Assembly (NCBI RefSeq): GCF_002865645.1
Contig: NW_020194560.1
Location: 372,001-436,000 of the forward strand
Source: Hyaloscypha bicolor E
Taxonomy: Eukaryota; Ascomycota; Leotiomycetes; Helotiales; Hyaloscyphaceae
Length of the DNA stretch: 64,000 nucleotides
Reading direction: 5' to 3'
Of this stretch, positions 1 through 10,164 are shown piece after piece; positions within the stretch are counted from its first letter, which is position 1; the number at the start of each line of letters is the position of its first letter. The translations under genes were made by a program, and so were the position numbers. A model generated the notes under the pieces. That model did no database searches and had not been told where the DNA came from. It saw only the letters and a program-made list of their open reading frames with translations.

Positions 1-1139
1 ATTAGATTTTAAATATATATAGCTAGAATAATAATAATACTAGAAAAAGCTTTATAATAGCCAAGAAATAATAACTTTTTTCTTTCTTAAAACCTTTTTT
101 AATATAGATATTAAATATAAAATACATATATTCTTATATATATTAGTTATATTATATTTTGAAATAATAGAAATAATAGCTATTAAATATTTATATAATA
201 TTAAGGCAAGCTATAGCTTTTCAGAAATCTAAAAAAAAGCATTATTTTAAATATTATATAAAAAGAATAAATAAAAGTATTAGTTTTTTATACTAAAACT
301 ATTCTTAGCTAAATACTTATAATTATAATAATATATATATAAGCCTTTATTAAGATATTTCTAATTAATATTTAAAAATTTTAAGAAATAATATTATTCT
401 AGTAATTATTATAATAAGCCTCTTATTAGAAAATAATTATTATAGTATTATTATATATATATAAATCTTAATTAAACTTAGATATAATAATATTAGAAAA
501 TATAATATTAAATTAATTCCTATATAGAATTTATTATATGAAATTAAATCCAAAATCTGGGCCAGTTATATAAAATAAAATAAGGCATTATTTACTAAAA
601 TTCTCTAAATTATCTAATATTAAATAATAGTAAATTGTCTTACCTATAATTAAATTAACTATTACTAATAAATAATAGAATATAAAAGGAAATATTATTA
701 GGCTATTTTAATATCTTTTAATATTTAAAAACGTACTAGAATAAAGACTAATTATTAAATATTAATTTAACCTGTTTTAACTAGAGTATAGATTTTAATT
801 CCATATAATCTTCCTAATAATTACTATATTTAATTTTTTTTTAATACTAAAATTATGATTCCTGGCTTAAAAACAAGCGAACGCTATACTAGTAGCTTTC
901 GTGGCACTCTCATATAAGGCAAGGATAAATACAAATAATAATTATATTAAATTATACTCTATATAATACTTCAGGCTATGCTCCAGGGCCTTATCTACTA
1001 GAGAAAGCCCTATAGAAATACGCAATTCACTTTGCCCCAAAAAAATTTTGCTTTAAGCAATAGAAATAAGGCTTAGAACTCCCAGAGTTAGCCCCCTGGC
1101 TAGTTTATTTATAACAGTTATTAACTAAAGTTGAACTAG
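1..1139. repeat. AT-rich degraded repeat DNA
   Basis: This stretch is extremely AT-rich, dominated by TA and AAT/ATT runs, with almost no open frame and very few CpG steps until about position 880. Such composition next to gene-like DNA of normal GC is what repeat-induced point mutation leaves of an old transposon in Pezizomycotina. No terminal repeats or recognisable protein remain, so the original element cannot be named. The right part (about 1080-1139) already belongs to the end of an intron of the decayed WSC gene that follows. Confidence 0.6.
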
Positions 1140-1819
1140 TTATTCTCAAAACTCTGATACAATATTCGGCGTTGAAGCAGCACGCAACTGTTACTGTGGG
1201 AACGCTCTGGTTAATAACGCAGCTAGCGCTTCTTCAGATGACTGCAGCGTTACCTGTACCGGCAATCCACAAGAGATCTGTGGTGCAGCCTGGCGGATAA
1301 ATATCTACAGCCTTGCGCTCACTACAGAATCTCTAGCAGGCTATTCTAATTTAGGCTGCTGGAGTGATGATACTATCCGAATTCTTCCTGGGTCTCGTAC
1401 AGCTGGAAGCGATATAAATGTAGAATATTGTCGGAACTTGTGAGTTAGGTATTATTCTATTTATAACAGTTACTAACTATAACTTAACTAGCTGTTCTCA
1501 AAACTCTTATACGATATTCGGCGTTGAAGCTATAGCTAATTGTTATTGTGGGAACACTCTGGTTAATACACCAGTTAGCGCTTCGTCAGATAACTGCAGC
1601 GTTACCTGTGCCGGCAATCCACAGGAGATCTGTGGTGCAGGCTGGCGTATAAATATCTACAGTTCTACTGAAACTGTGACATATAGCACAGTTAGTTCAA
1701 GTAGGACGACTGGTGGCGGGGGTTATAGCACAGCCGATAACATTGCTCTTGGCGTTGGTATCAGCATTGGGATTCCCATGCTGCTTGTTGGCATAATTAC
1801 GTACTTGAGACTACTGTAG
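1140..1819 (+). pseudogene. WSC-domain membrane protein, 5' truncated
   Basis: Two exons read through: 1140-1439 and 1492-1819, separated by a 52-nt intron (GTGAGT start, TACTAAC branch, TAG end). Exon 2 completes a full WSC domain with its cysteine pattern (CWSDD, EYCRNFCSQ, NCYCGNTLVN, CSVTCAGNPQEICGAGW), then a short Ser/Thr/Gly stretch, one membrane segment (GVGISIGIPMLLVGIITY) and a tail of only a few residues. Exon 1 holds the second half of an upstream WSC domain. WSC domains bind cell-wall carbohydrate; proteins of this shape are usually wall sensors or wall-anchored. The upstream start and signal peptide are absent, replaced by AT-rich DNA, and a conserved Cys codon (TGT) reads TAT at 1141, as RIP would cause. 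I therefore call it a 5'-truncated relic, though a distant intact 5' exon outside the window cannot be excluded. Confidence 0.7.
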
Positions 1820-3063
1820 GCTTAGGTTTTGGTGACGGGTTGAGACCTGTAAGGGCCTAGGGGCCAAATGCCAGATGCTCGACCAGATACTTGACCAGAT
1901 TGTTATAGAGGCACAGGAAATGAATCATAGTAAATATCATTAAACTAAATACCAAATTGTTTATATAATGAGAGGAATTAGTCCCTCTTATATAGCCCTT
2001 CCAGAGGGGTGAAATCGGGCATACTAAATTGTTGAAAATAGGCAAATACGTGCTGAATACAAAAGCTGGAGACTATAAAAGATTAACGAGGCCTGGATTG
2101 CAAAGAAACTCTTATCAATCAATGCCTTTGGATTGTCTAAAAGGTTTGAGGTTAGTATAATTAAAACATAAATATTGCTACACGACCCATATTTTCCTGG
2201 ACACTGCCTTCTCACATATCCTTAGGAGAGGGAAGTTAACAAGAATTCTTGGAATCCACCCCCTCCGACTAAAGGAGATAAACGTACTTGACTTTTTTTC
2301 GATTAGATAAAGCAAATATAACTTTGATCTTTCTTTAAGCAATAGTGGTCAAAGGTTACTAGATGGAAATTTTACTTTTTAGCACTCTCCATTTATATTC
2401 CTAGGTTGTGAGTCATTCAGACTATCATATGACGCAACAGAATGCGAATTCCGAAGCAACAAACTAACCATATAGATCGCATGCATCAGGCTTTGCCCCA
2501 AGATGAGTCTGCGGGGATTTTGCGGTTTGTTAGACAAAGGAACTCAAAAGTGGGGTCCAATGCGCTCCAGTGGGGCATAACGCGGGGCCGGAAATTCAAA
2601 AGTGATGAGTGATAACACAGGAAAGGCAAAAGAGTAGGCGTTGCCGGCACGAAAGGCAAGTGTGGATGTTAATTACCCCGAAGTCAGGCTCGCTTACCCG
2701 GAGCGACCGATTTTCAGGGGCGAGCGCGGGGTGATGCGGGGTCCGAATGAACATTGAAGAGGGCTCACTTGAAAAGTTGGGGATAGCGAAGTTGCTGGCT
2801 GGGGGGAGGTTTGAAGACAGTGAAAAAGCTTGAAGTGAAATTCCGCCGACTCAATAGTGCAAGATTCTCATATCCCAGCTCATAAGAAAGCCCCCAATTT
2901 CAGCGCCTCATCGCATTTCTGATCGCCTCAGCGATTCCCTCAACCATCACCCAACCACCTAGCCTGTTTTCAAGCTCCCTCTCCATCATGTGATTCTCAA
3001 CTCTCCAAAATTTCCCCGAGTCCAACATCTCCATTTTCTCCTCGTGTGACCCTTCTTTCGGGA
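1820..3063. other. intergenic, no gene seen
   Basis: Between the WSC relic and the end of the Clr5 gene no frame shows protein-like composition. The region moves from AT-rich (to about 2480) to normal GC. The last 180 bases are CT-rich on the plus strand and lie just beyond the stop codon of the minus-strand Clr5 gene. Confidence 0.5.
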
Positions 3064-5665
3064 CTAAAGGGACTTATTTATACCTAGATCGGAGTCAACC
3101 ATGAAAGCCGAATTGCTGACATAGGATGAAGCGGAGCCAACTGAGTAAGTCAATCCGAATCTCGAGCTTGTGCTGTTCATCGAAAACATCGAGGAACCAT
3201 TGCTTGAAATGCTGGCTGTCACTCCACTTCGAATGGAGGGCGCTCGAATTTTATCCTTGCCAATTTGATTTCTGTTCTTTTCGTGCTTTCGGAAGTCGGT
3301 ACCAGAGGGGATCAAATAAGAGCTGACTTCTGTGGAAAGATTCCATGAGATCTTCTTGGCAAGAATGTTTGCCTTTTCGTAACGATATCTTTCCTCAGGA
3401 AGTGCAGGTTCATGGGGGGTGGCTTCACTCAACACCTTGCTCAGCTCTTCAAACACATGGCGTAGTACATTGCGGGAATCCTGTGAAGTTCTTTCCCCGT
3501 GCAGTACGATTGGCCCAAATGGCAGTATGTCTGTCCCTAAGGATTGTATACATTCGAATCCCAGAGTTAATTGTGTTAGGGCTTGCAAGATCTTGTCTTG
3601 TCGTAGACAGTGAAGCGAGTATTCCTTCAGGAATTGTGATCGTTGAAGGTAATATGAAGCATTTGCTAGCTCGAATTCATTAAACACTGGCTCCTGGACT
3701 TCAAAGCACAAGTCTGCAACCCGGAACAGACCTAGCTTTGAATATCCAGCACCGAGTTGTGCAAATTCAGTCCATATTTTAAAGGTCCGGGAATAAACCA
3801 TTGCTCCTCTTTCATTAAGATGATCCCCAAGGATAGATGAAGTGAATATGACCTCCTCCATTCTACCCGGTTTGTTCATCTTTGAGTGAAGTTTTCGTAT
3901 CGAAGTCATCACCTCGCCTGACCCTTGCCAAGATACTCTCTGTTCAATAAGTGCTTCGACAAACACGTGGAGAGCTTCAGAATATCGCCCCCGAGACAGA
4001 AGAGTGTCACCGAGAAAGAGCTGACATTTAAGAGCATGTTTCTTATCCCCAAAACGTTTGCAGGTTGCAATTGCTTGGGATATACATGCTTCTGAGCCTT
4101 CATAGTCGTTTTGCTTTCTCAAAATCCGAGCCTTTTGGAAGTTGCATTTGGCTGGTATTCTAGATTGCCTGAACACTTCTGCATGTGCAAGCTCCATCAA
4201 GCGAACCGCCATCCATGCTTGGTCCAAAACGCCTCGTTTCACGCACCCGTTGCTCAAGACATCGAGAGACTTATATAGTCTCCGGCAATTGATAGCCACT
4301 CCGTCGAAAACTGGGAGCTTGGCAATCTGCGAGAACTCGAGATTTATGACATTGACGTTCGATTTAATGGCCAGAGCTTCTAGAACTGCTGTTTCTACTT
4401 TTGACGTTGAAAAGTCTACACTAAAAGGGAAATTTTCTGAAGCGACCTCTGGACCTGACAAGACGTCAATCTCCTCGTCGCTCCAAATGGAAGAATTCTC
4501 GGAATAAGTTTCTTCGTCAGAACCACCGGCCTCTGAATCAGTAGGGCTAATTGCGAGTTGATTGGCTAGGCCACCACTTGTAGGAGTAATTCCCGTTCCT
4601 GGGACCTCAGGATATTTGCTGGCTGGAAGGCTGATTAAAAGAGAGTTAAATGTTTCGTTTATGGACAAGTTATGCATGGGCGAGTCTCGATGCTGCTTTT
4701 CTAACAGCTCATGTGAGTGTGCGTCCAGCCGGGTGGTGGACAAACCGGTAAAAGGTTGGCAAGTTTCCGATGGCTCTGCATCAACTGTATCCCAAGCCAG
4801 GTCGTGCGCGATGAGAGGGGCATAAGCAGTGTTTGGGGTATCCTCAAGCCGTCCGGGCCCTGGTGAAGCGTTCTCAAATTCTGGTTCAATGACATTCGCT
4901 ACTTCAAATATGCCCTTATCATGCAATTGAGAGAAATTTGCCCCCTGGAGCAGCTGATAGGTGGAAGCCGCGGGCGATGGAGCGTTGATAGCGGCTACGG
5001 GTGGGATAGCATCCTCTTCTATTGGTGAAAGCTCCGCAGGATCGTCTGCAATGTCGTGACCGGGAGTATGGTACGTGATGTTAAAAGGTGTATCTTCTTT
5101 TGTGTAAGCAGGGTTCCAGATATAAGGTATCCATCCTTTGTACTCACCAGCACCGGGGGATACAGGTTCAGCAGCCTTCCATATCTTCCTTCTCTTGAAC
5201 TGCTCAATTCTCTGTCGTGTAATCTGGGTCTCGCCATGGAAGAAAACTGTCTCTTTGCCATTATCTCTGGCTCTCTTGTCTGACTTTGCGACGACGATGC
5301 TCATATCACGACTCGAAATATTTTTGTCGAAATTCCACTCCTTGAGCTTGTCCTTCCACTTTCTCTCGCTGCAAGTGTCTGTTAGCCTTTGGTTTAATTA
5401 TGGTACATGGATCAGGAGAAGGATACCTTGCTTCGAAGCCATGTTGCTCAAAAATTGTACTCATCGTGTTTTGGAGGGTATTGTCCTCTATCATATAGAT
5501 CCGGTAAATCTCGTCCTTGAGTGATTTCCACTTCTCGTCATTTCGAATTCGGCGGCTCGACTTTAGTTGCTCTTGGCCTCGGGCTGGCAACTTTGGGGCA
5601 TCATCCAACATGGACTCGTCGCGGTCCATAACTGCCTGAGCCTCGTTCATGAGATTGTCAGACAT
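3064..5665 (-). CDS. Clr5-domain protein with TPR-like middle
   Basis: The coding sequence joins 5665-5427 and 5368-3064 (847 residues); the 58-nt intron 5369-5426 has a GTATCC start and TTGCAG end and restores the frame exactly inside the Clr5 domain. The Clr5 domain (residues about 45-96: KWKSLKDEIYRIYMIEDNTL, then ERKWKDKLKEWNFDKN) is a helical, probably DNA-binding module found at the N-terminus of many fungal proteins of unknown role. Residues about 180-420 are low-complexity and acidic. Residues about 440-620 are helical with TPR-like alternation (KARILRKQNDYEGSEACISQA, LFLGDTLLSRGRYSEALHVF), suggesting a protein-protein scaffold. The C-terminus is Ser-rich. No catalytic motif is visible. 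A nuclear regulatory role is inference. The start ATG at 5665 gives the only frame that enters the domain. Confidence 0.88.
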
Positions 5666-6239
5666 GATGTTTCGATGGCAACGATGGCAGAATCAACACT
5701 TCGACGACGTGCACAAAAGCCTATATGCTAGACGACGAGAGTGAGTAAGGATTGATGAACCAGGAAGGGCAGATTAAATTGTCGAAAAAGAAGCCATTGA
5801 CGAGGCTGTGGCTGGATGAGTGACTGGCAGGGAAGCTCTCTGGGAGCGGACCACTCACACCATCTGGCAGAAGTGCATTTTGAAAATCATGCGCCACGAT
5901 CTGCAAGCAGCAATGATGTGACCTATCAGCTTCTCCCTTTCAAAATCAGGAAGATTAAGATTAAGCATGGCTCAAGTTTGGGTATCTGTGCAAAAGTGCA
6001 GCTTGGCACAGCACGTGATTCTTAAAGTGGAACTAGAGAGTGCGCTTGACAGGGAACTCTAAAGCTTGCTCTACAATACTGGGAGCTTCTTTCACATGTA
6101 CCGTAGCTTCTTTATAGCCCAGTGGCGCCCTATCACGCGCCTTCGGCACGCAACTCGGGTGCGGCTCCTTGCTCTATATCACGTGCATTAACAACCCTGA
6201 CGAAGAGTGCGGGCCTTCGCTGTCCCGGCCATCGTCTTC
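5666..6239. other. 5' region of Clr5 gene, intergenic
   Basis: No gene is seen. It contains the promoter side of the minus-strand Clr5 gene; CACGTG motifs occur near 6013 and 6179. Nothing else can be assigned. Confidence 0.4.
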
Positions 6240-6735
6240 ACGATAAAAAGTATCTCCGATCCCCCTTCCCCTTATCCAAAGAAAGCATGGACTAACAAGT
6301 CCAGTGTCCAGTCGGGGTTTCGGCAAGCACCTCCACAGCTCCCGGCCCGGCGACCTAGGCCACTTCCTCGAAGCCTTCTACATCGGCGAAACCTCTACAT
6401 GCCCGTCTGCTCCCTTACAAAACTCAACATGCTCGCCCTTTACCTTCGCATCTTCACGCACCAGCCGAAATTCCGATTCTCTGTCTAAGTGACGATCTTG
6501 CACTGTCCGCCCATGAACTACTTCTGGGATCGATCTGTGAAGGGAGGGACGTGTCTAGACGTCAACAAGCTGGCGTATTCTAATGGTACTATGAGCATGA
6601 TTCGGGATGTCGTTGTCGTCCTTCTTCCTCTCCCTGTGGTTGCCAAGCTCAACATGAGCTTGCAGCGAGGGGTAGAGGCAAGAGGGACGGACCTGGGAGG
6701 GTTATTGAAAGGGAAGGAGATGGGATGTTAAGTAT
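6240..6735 (+). pseudogene. broken rhodopsin-domain (SAT4-like) membrane protein
   Basis: Several pieces match the fungal seven-helix rhodopsin-domain/SAT4-like family: GFGKHL..GDLGHFLEAFYIGE near 6318-6393 in one frame, then LYMPVCSLTKLNMLALYLRIF near 6398-6460 in another frame, then HCPPMNYFWDR, GTCLDVNKLAYSN and VVVVLLPLPVVAKLNMSLQRG up to about 6675. A frameshift lies near 6395-6399, an in-frame TAA lies near 6487, and about 25 residues expected between the FR and CPP motifs (one membrane helix) are missing. The N-terminal helices and a clean C-terminus are also absent. This is seen in the sequence; the family assignment rests on remembered motifs. It is a dead gene, not an intron-split one. 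Confidence 0.7.
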
Positions 6736-7425
6736 TCTTTCTGGCCTAAAGGTACTGAGGAAGAGGTATTAACAGTTGCATCCGAATCGCAGTATTATGC
6801 CCCGTACTTCACCTCGGCTTTTCTCTTCACTTCTCCACACATGTCTGAGTCAAGGACTATTGATTGGATGAGTCAAGCGCAGATTTTATTGAGGGTGAAA
6901 AGGTTCTAGACTTAGGCGGCTTTGTTCTTGGGCTCATCTGTTCAAATCCTCATTGGTGTTCTTGGGTGCATATGCACTTCGCTGATCCCTACATGAGCTG
7001 AGCTGCAAGGTGGACTTGGCCGACCAGTGGAAAAGGGAGTCGCAGACTCGCCAAGCGGTCGCACGCCCGACGGAGACGTACTCCTCAAAATGCGCCGCAT
7101 CAGAGTACGAGATTTAGTGGGGAGTTCTGAGAGGCTGGTGTGACATGATCTGTGATCTGATAATCAGGCATCGATTTTGTCGTGGTGGCTGTGTCACTGA
7201 AGTGTGTTGAGACATGAAATTGCCGAGACATTGGCTTTCCACAAAGTGACTTAGCAAAAGTTGTAACTTGCAACATCTCGCAAAATTGGTTCCGTTTCGA
7301 CCTGAAGCTTTCAAGAGAGATCACATCATTGATACATTGGAGAGGTGGAACAAAAGAGCTCTTCAGAATATGTTGCGACGGCCAAATCCAACACTCTGCA
7401 GCTGCTGTGGCGTTACCGGGAGCTA
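6736..7425. other. intergenic / decayed DNA
   Basis: No convincing coding frame. It may contain the degraded 3' part of the rhodopsin-like gene, but I cannot align it to the family. It ends at the insertion site of the small LTR element. Confidence 0.4.
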
Positions 7426-7429
7426 CCGA

Positions 7430-7568
7430 TGTGAGGGCTTGGCTTGGCTCTAAGCGAAAGCGGCCGCGCGAGCAATTATTTAAGGAACTCTGCCAAACGT
7501 AGTTCCTTAGAAATCAAGTCCTCTAGATTTTACCTTTCCTCTAGGCAAACTCAATCGGCCGAGTATCA
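7430..7568 (+). repeat. 5' LTR
   Basis: 139-bp terminal repeat with TG...CA ends. The first 45 bases match the right copy at 8249 with few differences, including a 14-base GCGGCCGCGCGAGC core. Confidence 0.7.
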
Positions 7569-7570
7569 TT

Positions 7571-7586
7571 TGGTGCCGAAACCCAG
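7571..7586 (+). other. putative primer binding site
   Basis: Starts with TGG two bases after the left LTR, as expected for pairing with the CCA end of a tRNA. The tRNA species was not identified. Confidence 0.5.
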
Positions 7587-8037
7587 AACTAGAGATGACC
7601 ATACGAGGTAGGGTCTATAGAGCGTGACTCGGTCACTCTTGCTCTGCATTACTCTCTCAGGTTAATGGTCGTTTTCTCTCTTTCCTTATTCATCCGGCCA
7701 ACTCGTCTCTTACCCTGTCAAGCCTCTTTTATCTTACTCATATAATAACCCAGTTAACTCTCTTCCTCACACAAATCATAACAACTTAGTCAATTCACGT
7801 TAGATCACGTCGAACCACTTACGTTACGTTGCAAGCTCGTATTATCTCTCTCAACCTAGTCACTTTACTACTCTTGATCCAGTTACTCTTTTACTCGACT
7901 TACGTATCCGAATTTCTTATCGTTTCCAGGAGACGCCCGGATTTTCCTTTATTATTAGCACCAGGAGACGTCCGGAGAATCGTCGATCAAATCGAATCGT
8001 TGTGCCTATTATTGTTTACTCGGATACTAAGAATTGT

Positions 8038-8165
8038 AAGAAGTGATGTAAGCAGGCGAAGAAGTGATGTAAGAAGGCGAAGAAGTGATGTGAGAAGGAG
8101 AAGAAGTGTTGTGAGAAGGAGAAGAAGTGATGTGAGAAGGAGAAGAAGTGTAGAGAGAGGGAAGA
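8038..8165 (+). repeat. 21-bp minisatellite inside the LTR element
   Basis: Six 21-bp units beginning AAGAAGTGATGTAAGAAGGC, with units at 8038, 8059, 8080, 8101, 8122 and 8143, the last diverged. In one frame this reads as a repeated SDVRRRR heptad, but no ATG opens that frame, so I do not call a gene. Confidence 0.85.
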
Positions 8166-8248
8166 GGCGAGGGGGGCAAATGACTAGGTAGCTTGGTAAC
8201 TTTACTTTTCAGTCCTTTGGGGGAAATTGGACTGAAAATAGGGGCATC

Positions 8249-9588
8249 CGTGAGGGCTTAGCTTGGGTCTAAGCGAAAGCGGCCGCGCGAGCTATTAACC
8301 GAATTCCAAGGTCAATGCACACCCCAAGCGAATGCACACCCTAATTTTAGCCAAATACATAATACTAAATAATTATTTACTAAATAACTATTAAAGATAA
8401 TAATATAATTCTTTTATATTCAGAAAGAGGAGAAGATAAAGTGTTCATTTTGTTTTAAATATAGATATTTTAAGTTTTTAAGATTATTTAAACTTGGCTT
8501 TTATATAAAATTTTAAGAATCTTAAATACTTTAATTTAATACTTAATATCTTTATATTTATAAATGTTTTTAACTTAATTTTTATAACTTTACTTTATCT
8601 TATATATAATTATAAATTAAGGCTATTATTTTCATATAAAATAGTATATTAGTTATAAGATTCTGGTTTTATATTTAATTTTTTTATAAAAAAGATTATT
8701 TTTTTATAAAAAAAGTTAAATTAAGAAATAAAACCCAAAAAAATAAAAAGTTAAGTTACCTTATATAAAGCTAATCTAAAGCTACTATTCTATTATATAA
8801 AACATTTATATAACCTTTTAATTAATATAATATAATTAATAAAAATAATACTAATTTTTTTATTTAATATATAAATATATATAAGCTTATTTTTAATAAT
8901 ATATTTAATTTTTTTAATACTTTATATATTGGTTTATAATATTATATAAATTGTTTATAAATAATACTTTTATTTAATATAATTATTTTAAATAAAAACT
9001 AAGGTTATAAACTTTAAAATTTAAAATATATTATGAACTCTTATATAATTAAATACTTCTTCTTCCATTTTCTTTTAATATATAAAGAATAATAGTTTTT
9101 ATTAAAAAATCAAAAAATAATTATTATAATATAATTTATAAATGAATTTTTAAAAATATTACTATTTTAAATAAATCTTTCTATTATAAAGGTATATAAA
9201 TAAAACTTCTTAATAAATGTATTTTATAAGCTATATCATTAATATAAAATTAAGTAGTTTCTATTTATTAATCTTATTTATGAAATTATTTATATAATAT
9301 TAAACTTAGTAATTTATAAGCTTTAAGCTTAATATTAATTACGTAATATATAATATTATGTAAACTTTATATTATAGTCTTATTTAATATATATGAAACT
9401 AGTAATATGGAAATTTTAAAGGTAATCTACTTATTAGTTATGTAATTATTAAGGTCTAAAGATGGGTAGTTTTGGTGGGCAAAGGGTGTGCATTCGCTTG
9501 GGGTGTGCATTGACCTTGGAAATCGGTTATGTAAGGAACCCTCTAGGCCCTACCTCTCCGCCGGGCAAAATCAATCGACCGGGTATCA
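8249..9588 (+). repeat. 3' LTR, split by a transposon
   Basis: Left part 8249-8297, right part 9530-9588. When the inserted element and one copy of TA are removed, the junction aligns base for base in length with the left LTR (about 7472-7490). The right part has lost roughly 30 bases compared with the left LTR. Confidence 0.7.
8298..9527. mobile_element. TA-inserting TIR transposon (Tc1/mariner-like), heavily AT-mutated
   Basis: Ends are a long inverted repeat of about 45 bp (8298-8342 and 9483-9527) beginning ACCGAATTCCAAGGTCAATG; 37 bp from CCAAGG inward are identical. The repeat holds two copies of AATGCACACCC. A TA duplication (8296-8297, 9528-9529) flanks it. The 1.14-kb interior is over 80 percent A+T with no frame left, as RIP produces. 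TA duplication and TIR length suit the Tc1/mariner (Fot1/pogo-like) group; 1.23 kb is short for an autonomous member. The group assignment is inference because no transposase remains. Confidence 0.85.
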
Positions 9589-9592
9589 CCGA

Positions 9593-10164
9593 GGCCATAC
9601 AGATATCCAGCCAGCATCCATCTTGCCCAGAAAACAGCTGCAGGCCATCGAACGAATAACGGGATTTCCCCGTCCACCCATTCCCAACGATTGGTTACAC
9701 CGTGGCGCTTGCATGGTGCGCTGGATTCGGGCTGTCTCACAGGCTTAGGTCAGCAGGGAGCACCACGGCAAAACCTCTCCTGTCAGCTTTCATGATCTTG
9801 CCACCAGCGTTCCACATAAGAACGCCGGCACCCCGCCATCAGAGCACAACCCCAGCTGATAGAGGTTCCTGTCCCGAAAAAGAACAAATGAACGAGAAGA
9901 GGGTGAGATGTGGCTCCCCGTGGCTGGGCGTAGCTGCCTCAGCTCTGGTCGTGGCTTCCCGGTGTTGGGTGTGTTGGCTGAGCCCCTCCTGGTTCACTTA
10001 TTTTAACGTCACTTCCTCTTTCACTTCCATTCAGCATGCTTTTTTTCTCCTCAAGGCTGCTGCGTTCACTTCCTCGATCCCCTTCTAGATTCCTTCTTCT
10101 GCGTTTCGCCATATTTCACACCCCACAAAGAACTTCTCCTTTCTTTGCTTGTAGAGCTTTCACG
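9593..10164. other. intergenic, promoter side of DUF2235 gene
   Basis: No gene is seen. CT-rich plus-strand sequence near 10000-10160 is typical of a fungal core promoter and 5' leader for the gene that follows. An in-frame ATG at 10036 could lengthen that gene. Confidence 0.45.

Larger units (their letters stand above)
7430..9588 (+). mobile_element. miniature LTR retrotransposon (TRIM-like), 3' LTR interrupted
   Basis: Two direct repeats flank a 0.68-kb interior. The left LTR is 7430-7568 (139 bp), starts TGTGAGGGC and ends GTATCA. The right LTR is 8249-8297 plus 9530-9588, split by a 1.2-kb transposon. A CCGA target duplication may be present at 7426-7429 and 9589-9592. Just inside the left LTR is a primer-binding-site-like TGGTGCCGAAACCCAG (7571-7586), and just inside the right one a purine-rich stretch near 8219-8244. 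The interior has no reverse transcriptase or Gag frame, so it is non-autonomous. Plus-strand orientation follows from the primer-binding-site position. Confidence 0.72.

Noticed and set aside
7829..8191. Frame with repeated SDVRRRR heptads in the TRIM interior
   Set aside because: No ATG and no Gag-like features; the repeat is explained by a 21-bp minisatellite.
9702..10088. 128-codon frame before the DUF2235 gene
   Set aside because: Overlaps the promoter/leader and has no protein-like pattern.
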